From the NCBI GenBank assembly GCA_947652115.1, contig OX393569.1, positions 11,178,055 to 11,242,054 on the forward strand: a DNA stretch of 64,000 bases. The letters are read 5' to 3'. Below are positions 30,136 to 41,420 of the stretch, in pieces; position 1 is the first letter of the stretch, and every line of letters starts with the position of its first letter. A program made the translations under genes and the position numbers. The stretch comes from Blastomussa wellsi (taxonomy: Eukaryota > Cnidaria > Anthozoa > Scleractinia > Plerogyridae). The notes beneath the pieces are model-generated. The model did not search any database, was not told the DNA's origin, and saw only the letters and a list, made by a program, of their open reading frames with translations.

Positions 30136-30885
30136 GCTTTGCTAAACCATTGGAATAAAACACAAACTTTTATGCCCAGCGAGCCACCAACACTGGGGTG
30201 AATTATTTTTGTCTGGCTGACTCGGCTGTGAATGAAAATCAATTTTCTGAAAATCATTCAATTTTATCCTCTTGAAAAACTCATAAGGCTTGAAACTAAA
30301 GTTTGCTATATAAGCGATATAAAGTTAAATCTGACCAAATTTATCAGGCATAGCCATTTATTTGTCGCCAATACACTCAATCTGTGATTGCTCGTGCAAA
30401 ACGTCACCTGACGTTGCTTCAAACTTTGAAATTTGACAAACAAACATGCAACGTTTGATATCCAATTAGAACATTTACAGATTGTGTCACACGTGGCAAA
30501 TATATGCAAATTCAACGGGGCCGACAAATTGGCACCGCTTGTCTACACAAGTCATTATTCTGTGCGTGACGAAAAGCAGTCGGCACGTCGTCGAAATGGT
30601 TGCGTGACAAAGTGTTTCTTGGAGCAAGTGAGTGTAGAAGACGCTTCGGGTCTGTTTTTCTTAGAAGAAAAAATATTTTGCTTTACTCTCAAAAGACGTC
30701 AATTTTCTATGCTGTATTTGTTTTATTCAAGGCTTGGATGTTTATTTCCCATTACAAGTGAACCATTTGATTGACCGATCGATGTAATCCGAACTCATCG
30801 GTTAATTTTATCCACCGTTCGAAGAATTTCGACAATCGTTCAACTGCTCGACTTTTGCAGTTCAAAAATTATCATTATCTGTGTT

Positions 30886-31020
30886 TCCGTTCGACCTCAT
30901 CCGTGCGAGAATTTTAATTAGCCGTTCATACGTTCGACCTTATCCGTGCGAAAATTTTAATTAGCATTCATACGTCCGACCTTATCCGTGCGAAAATTTT
31001 CATTAGCCGTTCATACGTTC
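30886..31020. repeat. 42-bp tandem repeat
   Basis: CCGTGCGARAATTTT recurs at 30901, 30943 and 30985, each with CGACCTYATCCGTGCG and TAGCCGTTCATACG. Three copies, non-coding. Confidence 0.75.
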
Positions 31021-31984
31021 ACTGAATCCGTTTCACATGGCTTGTTAGGCGTTCATCATCCGTTCACTTGCCGTTTGCTAGCCACTGGAAGAGCTAACCG
31101 TTCGGAACGTTTTCGCGTGAGAGGTCACAAATGCGGGAGAGAAGGGCTCTTCTGGGCTGGAATGAGTTACATCAAGAGCTTTTAACAGCACCATTCTGCC
31201 AAAAACGAAAACGGATTGTGAAGACGCTATTCTGTTTGGAGTGCAACCGTTGTGGGTGAGACGGACTCTGTGCACCGTGCTACTAAACCGGTTTTAAACA
31301 CTATGTTTGGCTGGATATCTCAGACCCTTCACCAAGGTGAGTGATGATTGAGAGCACTATTTGGTCTGAGACGGACACTGGCCTGGCCATTCAGAGTTTG
31401 ATAATGTCCTTTGTGTCAGGCCCTCGGAGTAGCAACCCGGCCCTCAGCCTGGTCACCAAGCCTCGGAGTTACAGAAAAACAAAATGGCTGACCTCTCACG
31501 ATTACGTCTTTTGGTGAGAAAAATCTAACCATAGCTGAATTGTGCAAAAATGTACGCTCACTTTGCGTGCTGTAAGTTTTTTTTCCACCACAGAAGTTGG
31601 TGAATCGTTGCAAAGAGAAGAACAGTGTGGAACAACACGATTTGATCAAACCGATTTATCGAACTGTCGATTTGATCTTTCTTGAAAATTGGCTCGATCA
31701 GAGCCTGTTTTCATTTTTTCCACCTCTCATATTGCCTCTACAACTTGCTATGTTATCCGTCTGACCTCGTTCTGCCAAACAGGTGTTGAAAGTTCCTTGT
31801 AAATACAGAAAATCATGTGGAAAAGCAGAAGCATTTTGGACTTCAGAAGCTGTTTATATGAGTTATCAAAGATTTGCCTCTCTTTAATTTATTCTTACAT
31901 CATCCGTGCCCCCAAAAGCGCATGCGTATGTTACCAAATATGGGGGGATTTTTTGGCAAGGGACCGAGAAAGAACACCACAATA
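31021..31984. other. Intergenic, no gene recognised
   Basis: Open frames here (for example 31416-31649 on the minus strand) show no domain or splice context. Nothing is supported. Confidence 0.3.
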
Positions 31985-32312
31985 GAAGGAAATGCCTGTC
32001 TGATGGCAATATATAAGCGAACTTGTCATTAACTTGTTAGTTCACATATTCTGGTGAAGCTCTGGGAGGTGAAAGTTGGTCACTTTCTGAATCCTGCTAA
32101 AGGCTTGTGTACATGGTGAATTACCAGGTATAGGGGAAAGTCTTTCCAGTGAGACAGTAGCCTCGGGTTGAGCCCACCTGGGCCCTACTGGTAACAGGGG
32201 TTGCTCAGAAATCCCTCGGGATTTCAAACCTCGCTCCCAGAGGTAAAATGGAGTGAAAGTCCTGGCCACGGCCAGGCAACGAACAGCCAACCGAGCACCC
32301 CCCAACAAGGGC
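31985..32312 (+). repeat. Dispersed repeat, copy 2 of 2
   Basis: Direct-orientation homologue of 1985-2345, with a deletion of about 20 bp near 32256. It ends at the shared GAGCACCCCC-CAAGGG. Confidence 0.6.
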
Positions 32313-33244
32313 ACTTGTGGTTTTTGTGGATGAAGTGTTTCTGTGATGTGAGAAAATTATTTGTTGCTTTAATAACATGTATGCAACGCTTGGTTGCCAG
32401 CACAGATTACACGCTTCAACCACTGGGTTCAAAAACAAATACTTTCAGGGGCGAATGACGTCATTTCCATCAACCATGTGCTTCATAGCTGTGCTTCGTT
32501 TCTAGCAGAGTCGAGTTTCACGTTCTTGTTCCGCGTCTTGGTAGATTGTTGAGTTCTTGACTGTGCTTTTGCGAATTGTTGTCGAATTCTGGACTGTGCT
32601 TCTTCTTTTGTTCGGAGTGTTCTCAGGTAAGCTGTGTTGTATACATTGTTTTCGAGTCCCTTCGAGTGTTTTTCGATTTTGTCTAACTTTTTTCGCAGTT
32701 GTATTGATTTATTTGGGCTATCACGGGCAAAGATGATTAAAGCTACTTATCAGAACATCAGAAGCCTGCCTACTGCTGGTGTGTTTTCTAGGAAACAGAT
32801 GCTGCAATTCACCCAAGCAACCCACTGATCTCATAATAAAACTTGGCTGCTTTTCATTGGAGATTCAACTTCTGTCCGCATAGTGTTGTGACGCTCTACT
32901 GTTCAAATCAGCCTTATTGTTATCCAAGAAGAACCTTGTAGCGAAGATTGTACAACTCCTGGTGCGAATATATAACAGCAGATTTCGATCGGTACCGTGA
33001 CAATGTCTGTAATAGTGAATTTTATGTTTGCATTTTAGCTTGCATGTGCGTTTGGTGCGTTAAATTGTTTACATTTGTTGGGCGACAAAGAAATGATATT
33101 TGTCATACACAGTCTGCAGTTTTCGAAACACTGACTGCAACTTTGTTATTTGTGAATAGCGGTGTCACGCAATGCAAAAAGCTCCAAATATTGTATTTGT
33201 ATGAATAAATCGGAAAAATCATGTTCATCAACCACAGTTATGTT
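32313..33244. other. Intergenic, no gene recognised
   Basis: A small frame ending at 32828 is followed by AATAAA and could be part of a transcript, but nothing identifies it. No conserved protein is visible. Confidence 0.25.
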
Positions 33245-33372
33245 AAGAGTTTCATAATGATTTTTAAAATGTTGATTTCAGTATTAAAGAAAGCTTGAAT
33301 TTCTGAAACCAAATCGAAATAAAGCCAAGTGAATCGAACTCGTTGAACGCACTCCTAATCTTTGATTACTAC
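33245..33372 (+). repeat. ACTAG-end repeat, copy 1
   Basis: Shares AAAGTGTTGATTTCAG-like, AAGCCAAGTGAATCGAA and GATTACTACTAG blocks with 40755-40893. Its terminus is the inverse of the first bases of the insertion at 6576. It appears to be one mobile family with a fixed ACTAG end. Confidence 0.5.
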
Positions 33373-33394
33373 TAGTCTAATTTCAATAACACTT

Positions 33395-33850
33395 CAAATT
33401 TGTGCTGGACGCCACCAGTTTTTTTCAAAACTCTGGTTTTTTATCTTTTCAAGATCCGGCTGGCGTAAATCGGTCTGTTTTTTCACAAAGTTTGATCGTA
33501 AAGTCTCTTTGATTTCGCGATATTTCTGCATTTCACGTGTAATTTGTTTGAATGCTGAGTCAGAAACATTATTATCGTCAAGAGCTTGAGAGACAGGCCT
33601 GTGGAAGCAAAACCTGAAAGGGCAGCAATTCCTGCAATAGGCGCACCGACCACAATTCCGACACCAGTGAGTGAAGTTGCAACAGCCCTTGGAAGACAGG
33701 GCGGCAGACACAGCGCCAAGAGAGACCACGGAATATTGAATCACTTTCCAAGCTTTTTTTATATTTTTTCAACACAAGCCTGTACTGTTCTGCCTCATTG
33801 GCTATTTCTTTTTCAATTTTGCTGATCTCAGTTAGCCGGAAATTTTCTGG
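33395..33850 (-). pseudogene. PLV-type hydrophobic/coiled-coil protein, second copy
   Basis: Inverted homologue of 1344-1920. Legible parts include a charged N-terminal helix near 33830-33770, the Gly/Ala-rich membrane segment (SLTGVGIVVGAPIAGIAALSG on another frame), ITREMQKYREIKE and QPDLEKIK. At least two frame changes and a deletion between the membrane segment and SQALDDNN break it. Confidence 0.5.
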
Positions 33851-35332
33851 GGTTCTTGAGAGGGGTAGCTCTGGACAAATATTATCAGGCGGTCAACTTG
33901 CCAAAACACATTTGCTGAAGACATGGCATATTATAACATTTCAATTTATCTCTAAAATAAAACGAATTGGGAACCTGTGAAAGTCAAACAGTTCGCCATT
34001 CACGAAGGCTGCACAAGACAAGGTGTGGGCAGCTTTTTCTGCAAGGTTTCTGAGGGCCAACAAAAGCAAATTTGTAGCACAGACAATTTTAGCGTTGGAC
34101 CACACGGCAACAGCTGACATATTTTACAAAGAGGGTGAAGGCAGTCTGCAAAGCGTCTTCGGTTCAGACAGCAAATATTGGAGTGAAGGCATGAAAAGCG
34201 CGCTGGGTTTGGATGACGCTGGCGGCTTCCCTTACCAGTTATCGCCTAGCGCAGAAAAAAGTTCGCTGCTGGCTCCAGCAGTTGAATTTGAAGACACTGC
34301 ACCAAGTTTGAAGACAATATTCAACAACTCAATTAACATTTATGTAACGCCTGACCTTGTACCAACTCAGAGGCAGCAAAAGCTTGAGCGCATTGCCGGG
34401 TGACCCTACATTCAGTCAGATCAACGACCATAACGACGTGGCTTCTTACAAAAGATTGTGTACAGAGTTTGGCATTGGCCCGTCAACTGACTTCCGCTTC
34501 ACGTACGGGGCAAACCACGGGCTAGGAAGCGTTTACATTTATTGCCGCGACCCTTTCATACTGGACGTGCCCTATCCATCACCAAAAGCAAAATTCGACA
34601 ACGAGGACCCTAAGGCATCAGGAAAAGGGAATTTCAGTATGCTTCATAAAAAACGATGCCACGGAAGAGCAATTCAATTGGTTCGCACCCAAAACCTCGG
34701 CAGGTTTGACCCAGGCAGGGCTTTCACGTATCAATCAGTCAATTGAAGCCTTTGTGTATTTCATCTTGGGCGCGCAAGTCAACGTGAGAAGCAGCATTCT
34801 TGGCGCTGGAGGCAGAGCAAAAGAAGCCCAGAGTGAGTTCCTTGTCTTGGTGGAAGACGCGATAAGGCAAACGGAACTGGCCAAGTCAGTTCAAAGATAC
34901 CAACTTGCCGTAAACGAGGCAAGGGTGAGGCTCAACCTTGCTGTGTGCCCGGGGGCCTGGCTGATGCCCGCGCAGATGATAATTAACACAGAGAGCATGG
35001 TTGGCTACAACAACCAGCTCAAACAAGCGACGCCAGGTATGAAGCTGGGTGTCAACGACGGGGTAAACAAAAGCACAAAAAAAGCAGGGCTTCGGCTAAT
35101 GGATGGCGGGGACTCAAAAATAAACCCACCAAACAGTCACCCTCCGAATCCAAGTCACAAGGCAGCAAAAAAAGAGGCAGCACCTGTGATCCAAACAGCT
35201 GCAGAAGAGCAAACGGAATCTGAACCAACGCCAACGGCTGGCTCCGGCAGCGAGTCACATGATGTGAACAAAATAGCTGTCATTGTTGGCGTGGTTGCAG
35301 TTGCGGGTTTGGCATTCTTGTCATTTCGTTAA
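33851..35332 (+). pseudogene. PLV-type protein with C-terminal membrane anchor, frameshifted
   Basis: Three overlapping frames carry one continuous protein: FTKAAQDKVWAAFSARFLRA ... IYVTPDLVPTQRQQKLERI; then DPTFSQINDHNDVASYKRL ... FRFTYGANHGLGSVYIY; then EAFVYFILGAQVNVRSS to the end at 35332. The C-terminal region has a Pro/Ser/Glu linker and a single hydrophobic anchor (IAVIVGVVAVAGLAFLSF). Frame changes fall at about 34385 and 34650. I associate it with cnidarian PLV-like insertions; a virion or envelope-associated role is only a guess. It converges tail-to-tail (4-bp overlap) with the next gene. Confidence 0.5.
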
Positions 35333-36215
35333 GGCCGCTTCTTGATATAGGTCTCCATTAGCAAGGCCACCACAGCCAACATCAGCAGCCAGGTGTGCTC
35401 AGCGAGAAAACCGATGGCCTGACCAGCGGCTTTGAAGAGGAAACTCACAATTGAGCCAATGAGACCTGGCAGAGCAGTTGCAACCTTTGAGCCAATATCT
35501 TTCAGACCTTTTCCCAACGCTTTGCCAATGGTTTTCAAAGAGTTGGTGATGGCGCCAATAACAGCACCAATCGTGACACCAGCAGCAAGAAAGATTGCCG
35601 TGACTGTCACGCCATATTTTTTGAAGATCTCTTTGACCCTTTCACGAAGTGGTAGCGCTCTTTCTCTTTCCTCAATCTGCGTTTGCAACCGCGCGAGCTC
35701 CTCTGTTCTTTCCGCAACTCTTCCTTCTGCGGCTTCTTTGTCAGAGGGTGAGGCGTTCTCATTGTTGATGATTTTCTGATCTTCATCATTTTGTCGTTGA
35801 AGGTCGGATTCTTGCTCACGCAGTTCATCCAACGTTCTTCTTGTGTTAAGCCTTTTTTCCATGGTGTTTCTTTCGCTCTCTTTGGCCGCGAGGCTTGTCC
35901 TGAGTTGGTCGATCCGGGTTTGTTCTTTGGCTTTACTTTTTGCTTGTTTTTCAAGAGCAGCCACCTCTTCTTTTGCATTTTCAAAATCTGTTTTAAGATT
36001 TTTTTATCAGTTGCTGCTGTCTCCGCAGTTCTGCCTCACTTTCAACATTCAAACCATGTTCATCTTGTAACCCATCAATCCTTGCTTGATTTTGCTCAAT
36101 TCTGTTTCTCAGATTTTGAGCCTCTTGTCTGGCAGAGGGTGAGGCGTTCTCATTGTTGATGATTTTCTGATCTTCATCATTTTGTCGTTGAAGGTCGGAT
36201 TCTTGCTCACGCAGT
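35329..36215 (-). pseudogene. PLV-type coiled-coil protein with membrane segments, partly duplicated
   Basis: The last 211 codons (35964-35329) give a long coiled coil (RIDQLRTSLAAKESERNTMEK ...) followed by several hydrophobic segments (VTAIFLAAGVTIGAVIGAITN, TALPGLIGSIVSFLF, TWLLMLAVVALLME). A segment of about 390 bp is repeated in tandem (35735-36110 and 36123-36480), and the two halves are out of frame at about 35990 and 36235. The complete protein would be an N-terminal coil plus a C-terminal membrane domain. Function unknown. Confidence 0.5.
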
Positions 36216-37919
36216 TCATCCAACGTTCTTGTTTCGTTGAGCCTTTTTGGCCGCGAGGCTTGCCCTGAGTTGGTCGATCCGGGTTTGTTCTTTGGCTTTA
36301 CTTTTTGCTTGTTTTTCAAGAGCTGCCACCTCTTTTTTTGCATTTTCAAAATCTGTTTTAAGATTTTTTATCAGTTGCTGCTGTCTCTGCAGTTCTGCCT
36401 CACTTTCAACATTTAAACCATGTTCATCTTGTAACCCATCAATCCTTGCTTGAGTTTGCTCAATTCTGTTTCTCAGATTTTGAGCCTCTTGTGTAGCTTT
36501 TTCCTTTTCTGCAGCATTTTTTTCAGCATCTCTTAATTGTTGTTCGGTCTCTCTCAATCTCTGACGTTGTTCTCTTATGCTCTCGTTGGCTTGAGCAATA
36601 CCGTAAACACCCGCAGATAAGCCGCACCCTGAATTTAGCAACTTAAATTTTGGAAAAACAAGTTTTTTGAAAGAAATCAAACGAAATCCAAGGTCAAGTC
36701 TTGAGACATCTTCATCAAACGTAAATGCATCATAACATTGAAACGGAAAATACTTTGAAGTCTTACCAACAACCAATGCCTCAAAGTCCACGTATATCAC
36801 GTATGGCACCTTTATCTTTATCTTTTGGAAAGAAAGGGTGTTTTTCCCCTCTTCCTGCATCTCGATCCTTGTCAGCCCGCCATTCACGCCGTTGCAGTAT
36901 TTTTTGTGGTTCTCGAGCAACTCCGCTCGTGTGAAACGTGATAAGCACATCATGCAATAGAAAGTTTTATTATTAATTGCCTTGTCAAACAGCAAAGCGC
37001 TCACCCATTTTACACAACAATAGTGCTGTATTTCCCCCGACTCTATTAGCATCAGGCTTATCCGCGGCACATTCGCTTCTTTTCTGCTTATCCTGTGTAC
37101 TATCAGGCAGTTGTTTTCCCAGCCGAAGACATTTATTGCGAGGCCTTTGTTTTGCGCCTCAAGCTTGTCTATCTGCTTTACCGGTGTTGGGAAATCGATG
37201 CCATTGTAGCTGATACCATCGTTAACCGGATATTTGCTTGGTCTTTGTGGGTTCTTTCCATCTTTTGGAGGGAATAAAGCAGCTCTTAGTGCCCACTTCA
37301 AACATTCGTTATCCCTGTTTTGCACGTTGACTATGGCCTTCTTTTTTGCCAGATTGGCCGGAAGAGGCAAATAAGTTCCTCCGCGCAGTGGTTGATAGCG
37401 TGCGACATTCACAAACGCAGTCTTTATCATTTCAACTTCCCATTCTGATCCCTCCACAGACCAGTTTTCTATTTCTCCCTTTGTTCTTTCAATGAATTCA
37501 TCGAATTTTTGTTTTATCAGTTCTTCATCGTCCTTGTTAAAAACATGCAGTTCTTTTTCTTTAAAATAATGTTTCATGTGTTGCGTTTCATCGTTTCTTT
37601 CTATTGAAAACTTTACTTCTAACCCAAAACTTGCTTTCACGCTTTTTAACTTTTGGAGTTCTTGTTCAACCAAATCAGTAAACCTTGCTTTATTTTCTCT
37701 TGCAAACACTAATAAACCTTTGTTGTTTGGATTTCCTTCGGATACATCCATTCTCCAAACACGAATCCATTCCCGGAAATTATTTTGTGATAATAGAAAC
37801 CTGTCATATAATACAACCAGTTGTGGTTGTAATGGTTGACGTAGGTTTCTGTTTTCCTGCCTCGTTATTGGACCATAAAACATTTGCAAAACAGCGGATG
37901 TATAATTTGCGGCAGCCAT
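36216..37919 (-). CDS. Fused ORF: polymerase N-terminal part joined to coiled-coil protein
   Basis: 567 codons. Residues 1 to about 385 are the N-terminal region of a Polinton-like family B polymerase: RYQPLRGGTYLPLPANL, NRDNECLKWALRAALFP, GIDFPTPVKQIDKLE, a zinc cluster CMMCLSRFTRAELLENHKKYC, and the first exonuclease motif VIYVDFEALV. Polymerase motifs A, B and C are absent. From about residue 430 the text switches to SAGVYGIAQANESIREQRQRLR, the coiled-coil protein of the neighbouring gene. The junction looks like a deletion between two PLV genes that kept the frame open. The start at 37919 lies 7 bp from a TATATA motif. Confidence 0.55.
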   Translation of the reverse strand: MAAANYTSAVLQMFYGPITRQENRNLRQPLQPQLVVLYDRFLLSQNNFREWIRVWRMDVSEGNPNNKGLLVFARENKARFTDLVEQELQKLKSVKASFGLEVKFSIERNDETQHMKHYFKEKELHVFNKDDEELIKQKFDEFIERTKGEIENWSVEGSEWEVEMIKTAFVNVARYQPLRGGTYLPLPANLAKKKAIVNVQNRDNECLKWALRAALFPPKDGKNPQRPSKYPVNDGISYNGIDFPTPVKQIDKLEAQNKGLAINVFGWENNCLIVHRISRKEANVPRISLMLIESGEIQHYCCVKWVSALLFDKAINNKTFYCMMCLSRFTRAELLENHKKYCNGVNGGLTRIEMQEEGKNTLSFQKIKIKVPYVIYVDFEALVVGKTSKYFPFQCYDAFTFDEDVSRLDLGFRLISFKKLVFPKFKLLNSGCGLSAGVYGIAQANESIREQRQRLRETEQQLRDAEKNAAEKEKATQEAQNLRNRIEQTQARIDGLQDEHGLNVESEAELQRQQQLIKNLKTDFENAKKEVAALEKQAKSKAKEQTRIDQLRASLAAKKAQRNKNVG

Positions 37920-37925
37920 ATTGGG

Positions 37926-37933
37926 GTATATAC
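37926..37933 (-). promoter_or_regulatory. Start-proximal TATATA motif
   Basis: GTATATAC only 7 bp before the ATG at 37919. The PLV genes at 50681 and 50936 have equally close motifs. Confidence 0.4.
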
Positions 37934-38034
37934 TTGTGCAGATATTTCTTCAATTGGAAATTAATTCTGGCACACATCCGCTCGCTTGGTTGGGGTCATG
38001 CTCTTTTGTTTACTTCTGTGTAATTTGCTTTTTC

Positions 38035-38408
38035 ACACACATATAAAATACTGGTTCTGGACAAAGCAAGTTCGCACAAATTGTTGCCCTTATCGCTGGA
38101 AGCAGTTTTACACTAAACTCGGCGACATAACACACATATAAAATACTGGTTCTGGACACAGCAATTTGCAGTTTGTTTTAACTTATCGCTGGAAGCCGAG
38201 TTTACACTAAACTCGGCGACATAACACACATAAAATACCGGTTCTGGACACAGCACAATTTTGCAGTTGTTTTAACTTATTGCTGGAAGCTGTTTACACT
38301 AAACTCAGCGACATTTTGGAGCCGAGTTTAGTGTAAAGTCAGCTTCCAGCGATAAGTTAAAACAACTGCAAAATTTCTGTGCCAGAACCAGTATTTTATA
38401 TGTGTGTT
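38035..38408. repeat. 94-bp tandem repeat ending in a hairpin
   Basis: Three direct units (from about 38037, 38131 and 38222) contain ATATAAAATACTGGTTCTGG, TTATCGCTGGAAG and ACACTAAACTCGGCGACAT. A fourth unit at 38322-38408 is inverted, so the last two can fold into an almost 90-bp hairpin with a loop of about 10 bp. It lies just upstream of the PLV polymerase fragment and may be the terminal repeat of that element. Confidence 0.7.
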
Positions 38409-38529
38409 GCATGCGTCCAGATTCAGTTCAATGCAGTGGTCGTTTTCTAGTTATCTAAGCGAAGCTTTAGCGACGACGGTATAAATCTTCTAAAAATATC
38501 CCCGTTCGGTTTTATCCTTGAGTGATATA

Positions 38530-40361
38530 CAGTACCGTTCAAAAGTAAGTTGACAGTCTCGACTCGATCCTCGATTCTCAAAAACTTTGAGGATCGAGGA
38601 TCGAGTTTTGAGGATCGAGAAATAAGGCTTTCTCAAATATGCAAACTCATTTAGGGCTTTCGAGAAAACGATTTATTTCTCGAAGAAAGAACAATAGCGG
38701 CTCACACCTCAAGTACAAGTGTTTCGTGTCAACCATTATCGCGTTTGACCGAACGATGTCTTCACGCACTGCACGTCATTTTTTCAACAACTTGTGTTAA
38801 AAACTTGATGAAGAACTGCAGTCGCAATGGAAACTTTCGACATGATTTAACTTTCATGATCTGAAGCCATTTTCAAAATCAATCAAAATAAAACTCCGTA
38901 AAAATATAAAGTTACAGAAGTCAACGGCAGTAGTGCCATCACATCTAGCGTAACTGTAATAGTAATGCAATCAAAATGATCCGTGTTTTGTTGACTTTTC
39001 TTCACGCACTGCACGTCATTTTTTCAACAACTTGTGTTAAAAACTTGATGAAGAACTGCAGTCGCAATGGAAACTTTCGACATGATTTAACTTTCATGAT
39101 CTGAAGCCATTTTCAAAATCAATCAAAATAAAACTCCGTAAAAATATAAAGTTACAGAAGTCAACGGCAGTAGTGCCATCACATCTAGCGTAACTGTGAT
39201 AGTAATGCAATCAAAATGATCCGTGTTTTGTTGACTTTGCATACCAGTAAAATAGAACCTGAGTTTCCTTTTCGTGAAAGCTGAAGTATTAAAACTCCAT
39301 CAAAATTTCTCGCTGAGAACGAAAATTGGAATCGAAAGTAAACAACATTATGCAAATTTATCTTGAAATGTGAAACCACGCTCGTTGTGTGAAAGAATTT
39401 TTCGTGGATATTTATACAATTCTAGCAAAACCGTAGCGGTCCGTAAACATGCCGTTAACCATTCATCAGTTTTTATCAACATCGCTCTAATAACACACTA
39501 AATTTGCAAAGGGTATCCGTCGAATTAAGTGAATAAATACTCGATGTAGTTTGCCACGGAAGTTTAAAGTCGTAGATCGAATTTCCATTTCGTTTAGCGT
39601 TCGTCATTTGAATGAAACTCGTTTGGGTTACTATCGAAAATAAAGGGCTTCGATGGTAATTTATGGAAAGGAAAGAAACGAGCGAGTTCGCTAAGATTGT
39701 CAACTAAAACCTTTTGAATCACGCAATTACTGTAAATTATTCACCTGATAGCACTAAAATTGATGAAACGAAAGCATCCGAATCTCTTTTCTTACCAAAT
39801 GACATGAATGAAACAAAATGTTAGAATGGTAGGTAAGGTTATTTTCATCCCCAGCAATATTACATATTACAGAAATGGGAGATTTTACCTTTTTGCGTTA
39901 GATCTTAATTATGATAACAAAGCAATCCGAGACATACTGTCGCGCCAACTTGCACGAAGCGACATGGTACGCGAGTAGCCTGAACGTCAATTTTTGCTCT
40001 CGATTTATCAAACTTAAAAACTGGAATACGTTTGGTGGACAAGCAGTCAAATTTATTTTTGTTGTCGATAAAAATGTTTGCGACAGCAAGACTTGGTTAA
40101 ATTTCTTTATCGCAATCAAAATTAATGTTTGCATTTGGAATCGGCTCCAGCGCACGAGTTGGAATTTGCTGTACAACATACACGAATGTGGTCTATTTGG
40201 GAAATTTATTTCTCGAGAGATCAGTCAAGCAACTGGCTCATTAACTTTCTCGACTCGAAACTCGATTCTCGATCCTCGATCCACGAAATTTTCGAGAATC
40301 GTTTATCAAGGATCGAGGATCGAGGCTTGAGGGACTGTCAACTTACTTTTGAGCGGTACTG
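38530..40361. mobile_element. CAGTACC-family DNA transposon A (1832 bp)
   Basis: The termini are inverted: CAGTACCGTTCAAAAGTAAG at the left and its complement ending GAGCGGTACTG at the right, then TA on both sides (38528-38529, 40362-40363). Subterminal blocks of TCGATCCTCGA and its inverse reach about 120 bp in. The centre has no transposase and includes an exact 240-bp tandem duplication (38761-39000 and 39001-39238). TA duplication and terminus style fit the Tc1/mariner superfamily. Non-autonomous. Confidence 0.75.
38761..39238. repeat. 240-bp tandem duplication inside transposon A
   Basis: The two copies are virtually identical over 240 bp (TTCACGCACTGCACGTCATT starts each at 38761 and 39001), indicating a recent duplication. 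Transposon B carries a single diverged copy of this region near 46125. Confidence 0.85.
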
Positions 40362-40363
40362 TA

Positions 40364-41420
40364 AAGGCAGTTTACATGTTGTACTGAGCCATTCATGTTA
40401 TATTTATACTGCGAGTGAATCAATTTCGAATCAGCTAAACAATAAAGATTTTAGTTCATTGAACTGTGTTAATACCTCTCACACTTGCTCCTCTTGTTAA
40501 AACTCAGTTAAAGAGTGAATTCCTTCCAATTCTACTAAGAGTTAATGCTTATCAATTTTGTATACCATTTTGTTTTTCTACCGAACAAAATCGAACCAAA
40601 CGCGTCAATTGAGTTCAATTTGGGTTCGGTAATCGAACTCACAAAAAAGCTCCAGTTCGATTATGTTCGATTGCCGAAACAATCGAACTCCAATCGAACG
40701 ATTGGGTTCGATCGGTTTTTGGTTCGGTTTCGTTCGATTGACTACGCCGGGATTATGTTAAGAGTTTCAAGCTGATATTTAAAAGTGTTGATTTCAGCAT
40801 TAAAGAAGGATTGAATTTCGGGAAAGCAAGTCAAAATGAAGCCAAGTGAATCGAAGACGTCGAACACACTCCTAATGTTTGATTACTACTAGCTGCGAGA
40901 TAATCATGAAGTACAGGTACTGTAATCTTCCAATACTGTGTTCAGCCACCTTAATTATACGCGCCATAACAAATTGATGTAAACAAATGGATGCGTACTG
41001 TTTCAAAATCTGGTCGTGTTAACACAATTAATAAACTACTTAAAATTATCATTGTGCATGCATGGATTTTTCTGAGGAAACTTCAAAGGTTAGAGGGGGG
41101 AGTGTTCACGATCAGGAACCTGAAAAGAAAGCAACATGATCTCGACAAATTTTCTTTGGTAAGGGGGCGCCAACTTTACCTACCTAAAAATTCTGCAAAC
41201 TCGAGGCACAAACTTTTCTCTTCGAAAGTTGCTTCGTCGTTCAGGTCCGAAAGTGGAAACCAAGGAAAACACAGGAAAACTGCATGCAATGCAAGGCCCA
41301 CCTTGTCATTCAATCTTCATCCAATCACAAACGGAACGAAAATGATGTCATGATGCGAAAAACACTGAGTAATCCTGAGTAAACTGGGTACTAATCTCGC
41401 TTCCACGGACGTGGCGGTCA
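40364..41420. other. EEFSEC upstream region
   Basis: Contains TTCGATT/AATCGAA-rich DNA with short inverted repeats (about 40590-40745), the second ACTAG-end repeat (40755-40893), and the presumed EEFSEC promoter/5' UTR, which has no clear TATA box. No other gene is visible. Confidence 0.35.
40755..40893 (+). repeat. ACTAG-end repeat, copy 2
   Basis: Homologous to 33245-33372 and ends in the same GATTACTACTAG. Confidence 0.5.

Noticed and set aside
29871..30257. 128-codon minus-strand frame
   Set aside because: It overlaps the 5S-like sequence on the other strand and has no domain.
38035..38408. CRISPR array
   Set aside because: Direct repeats have no unique spacers of constant length, one unit is inverted, and the genome is animal.
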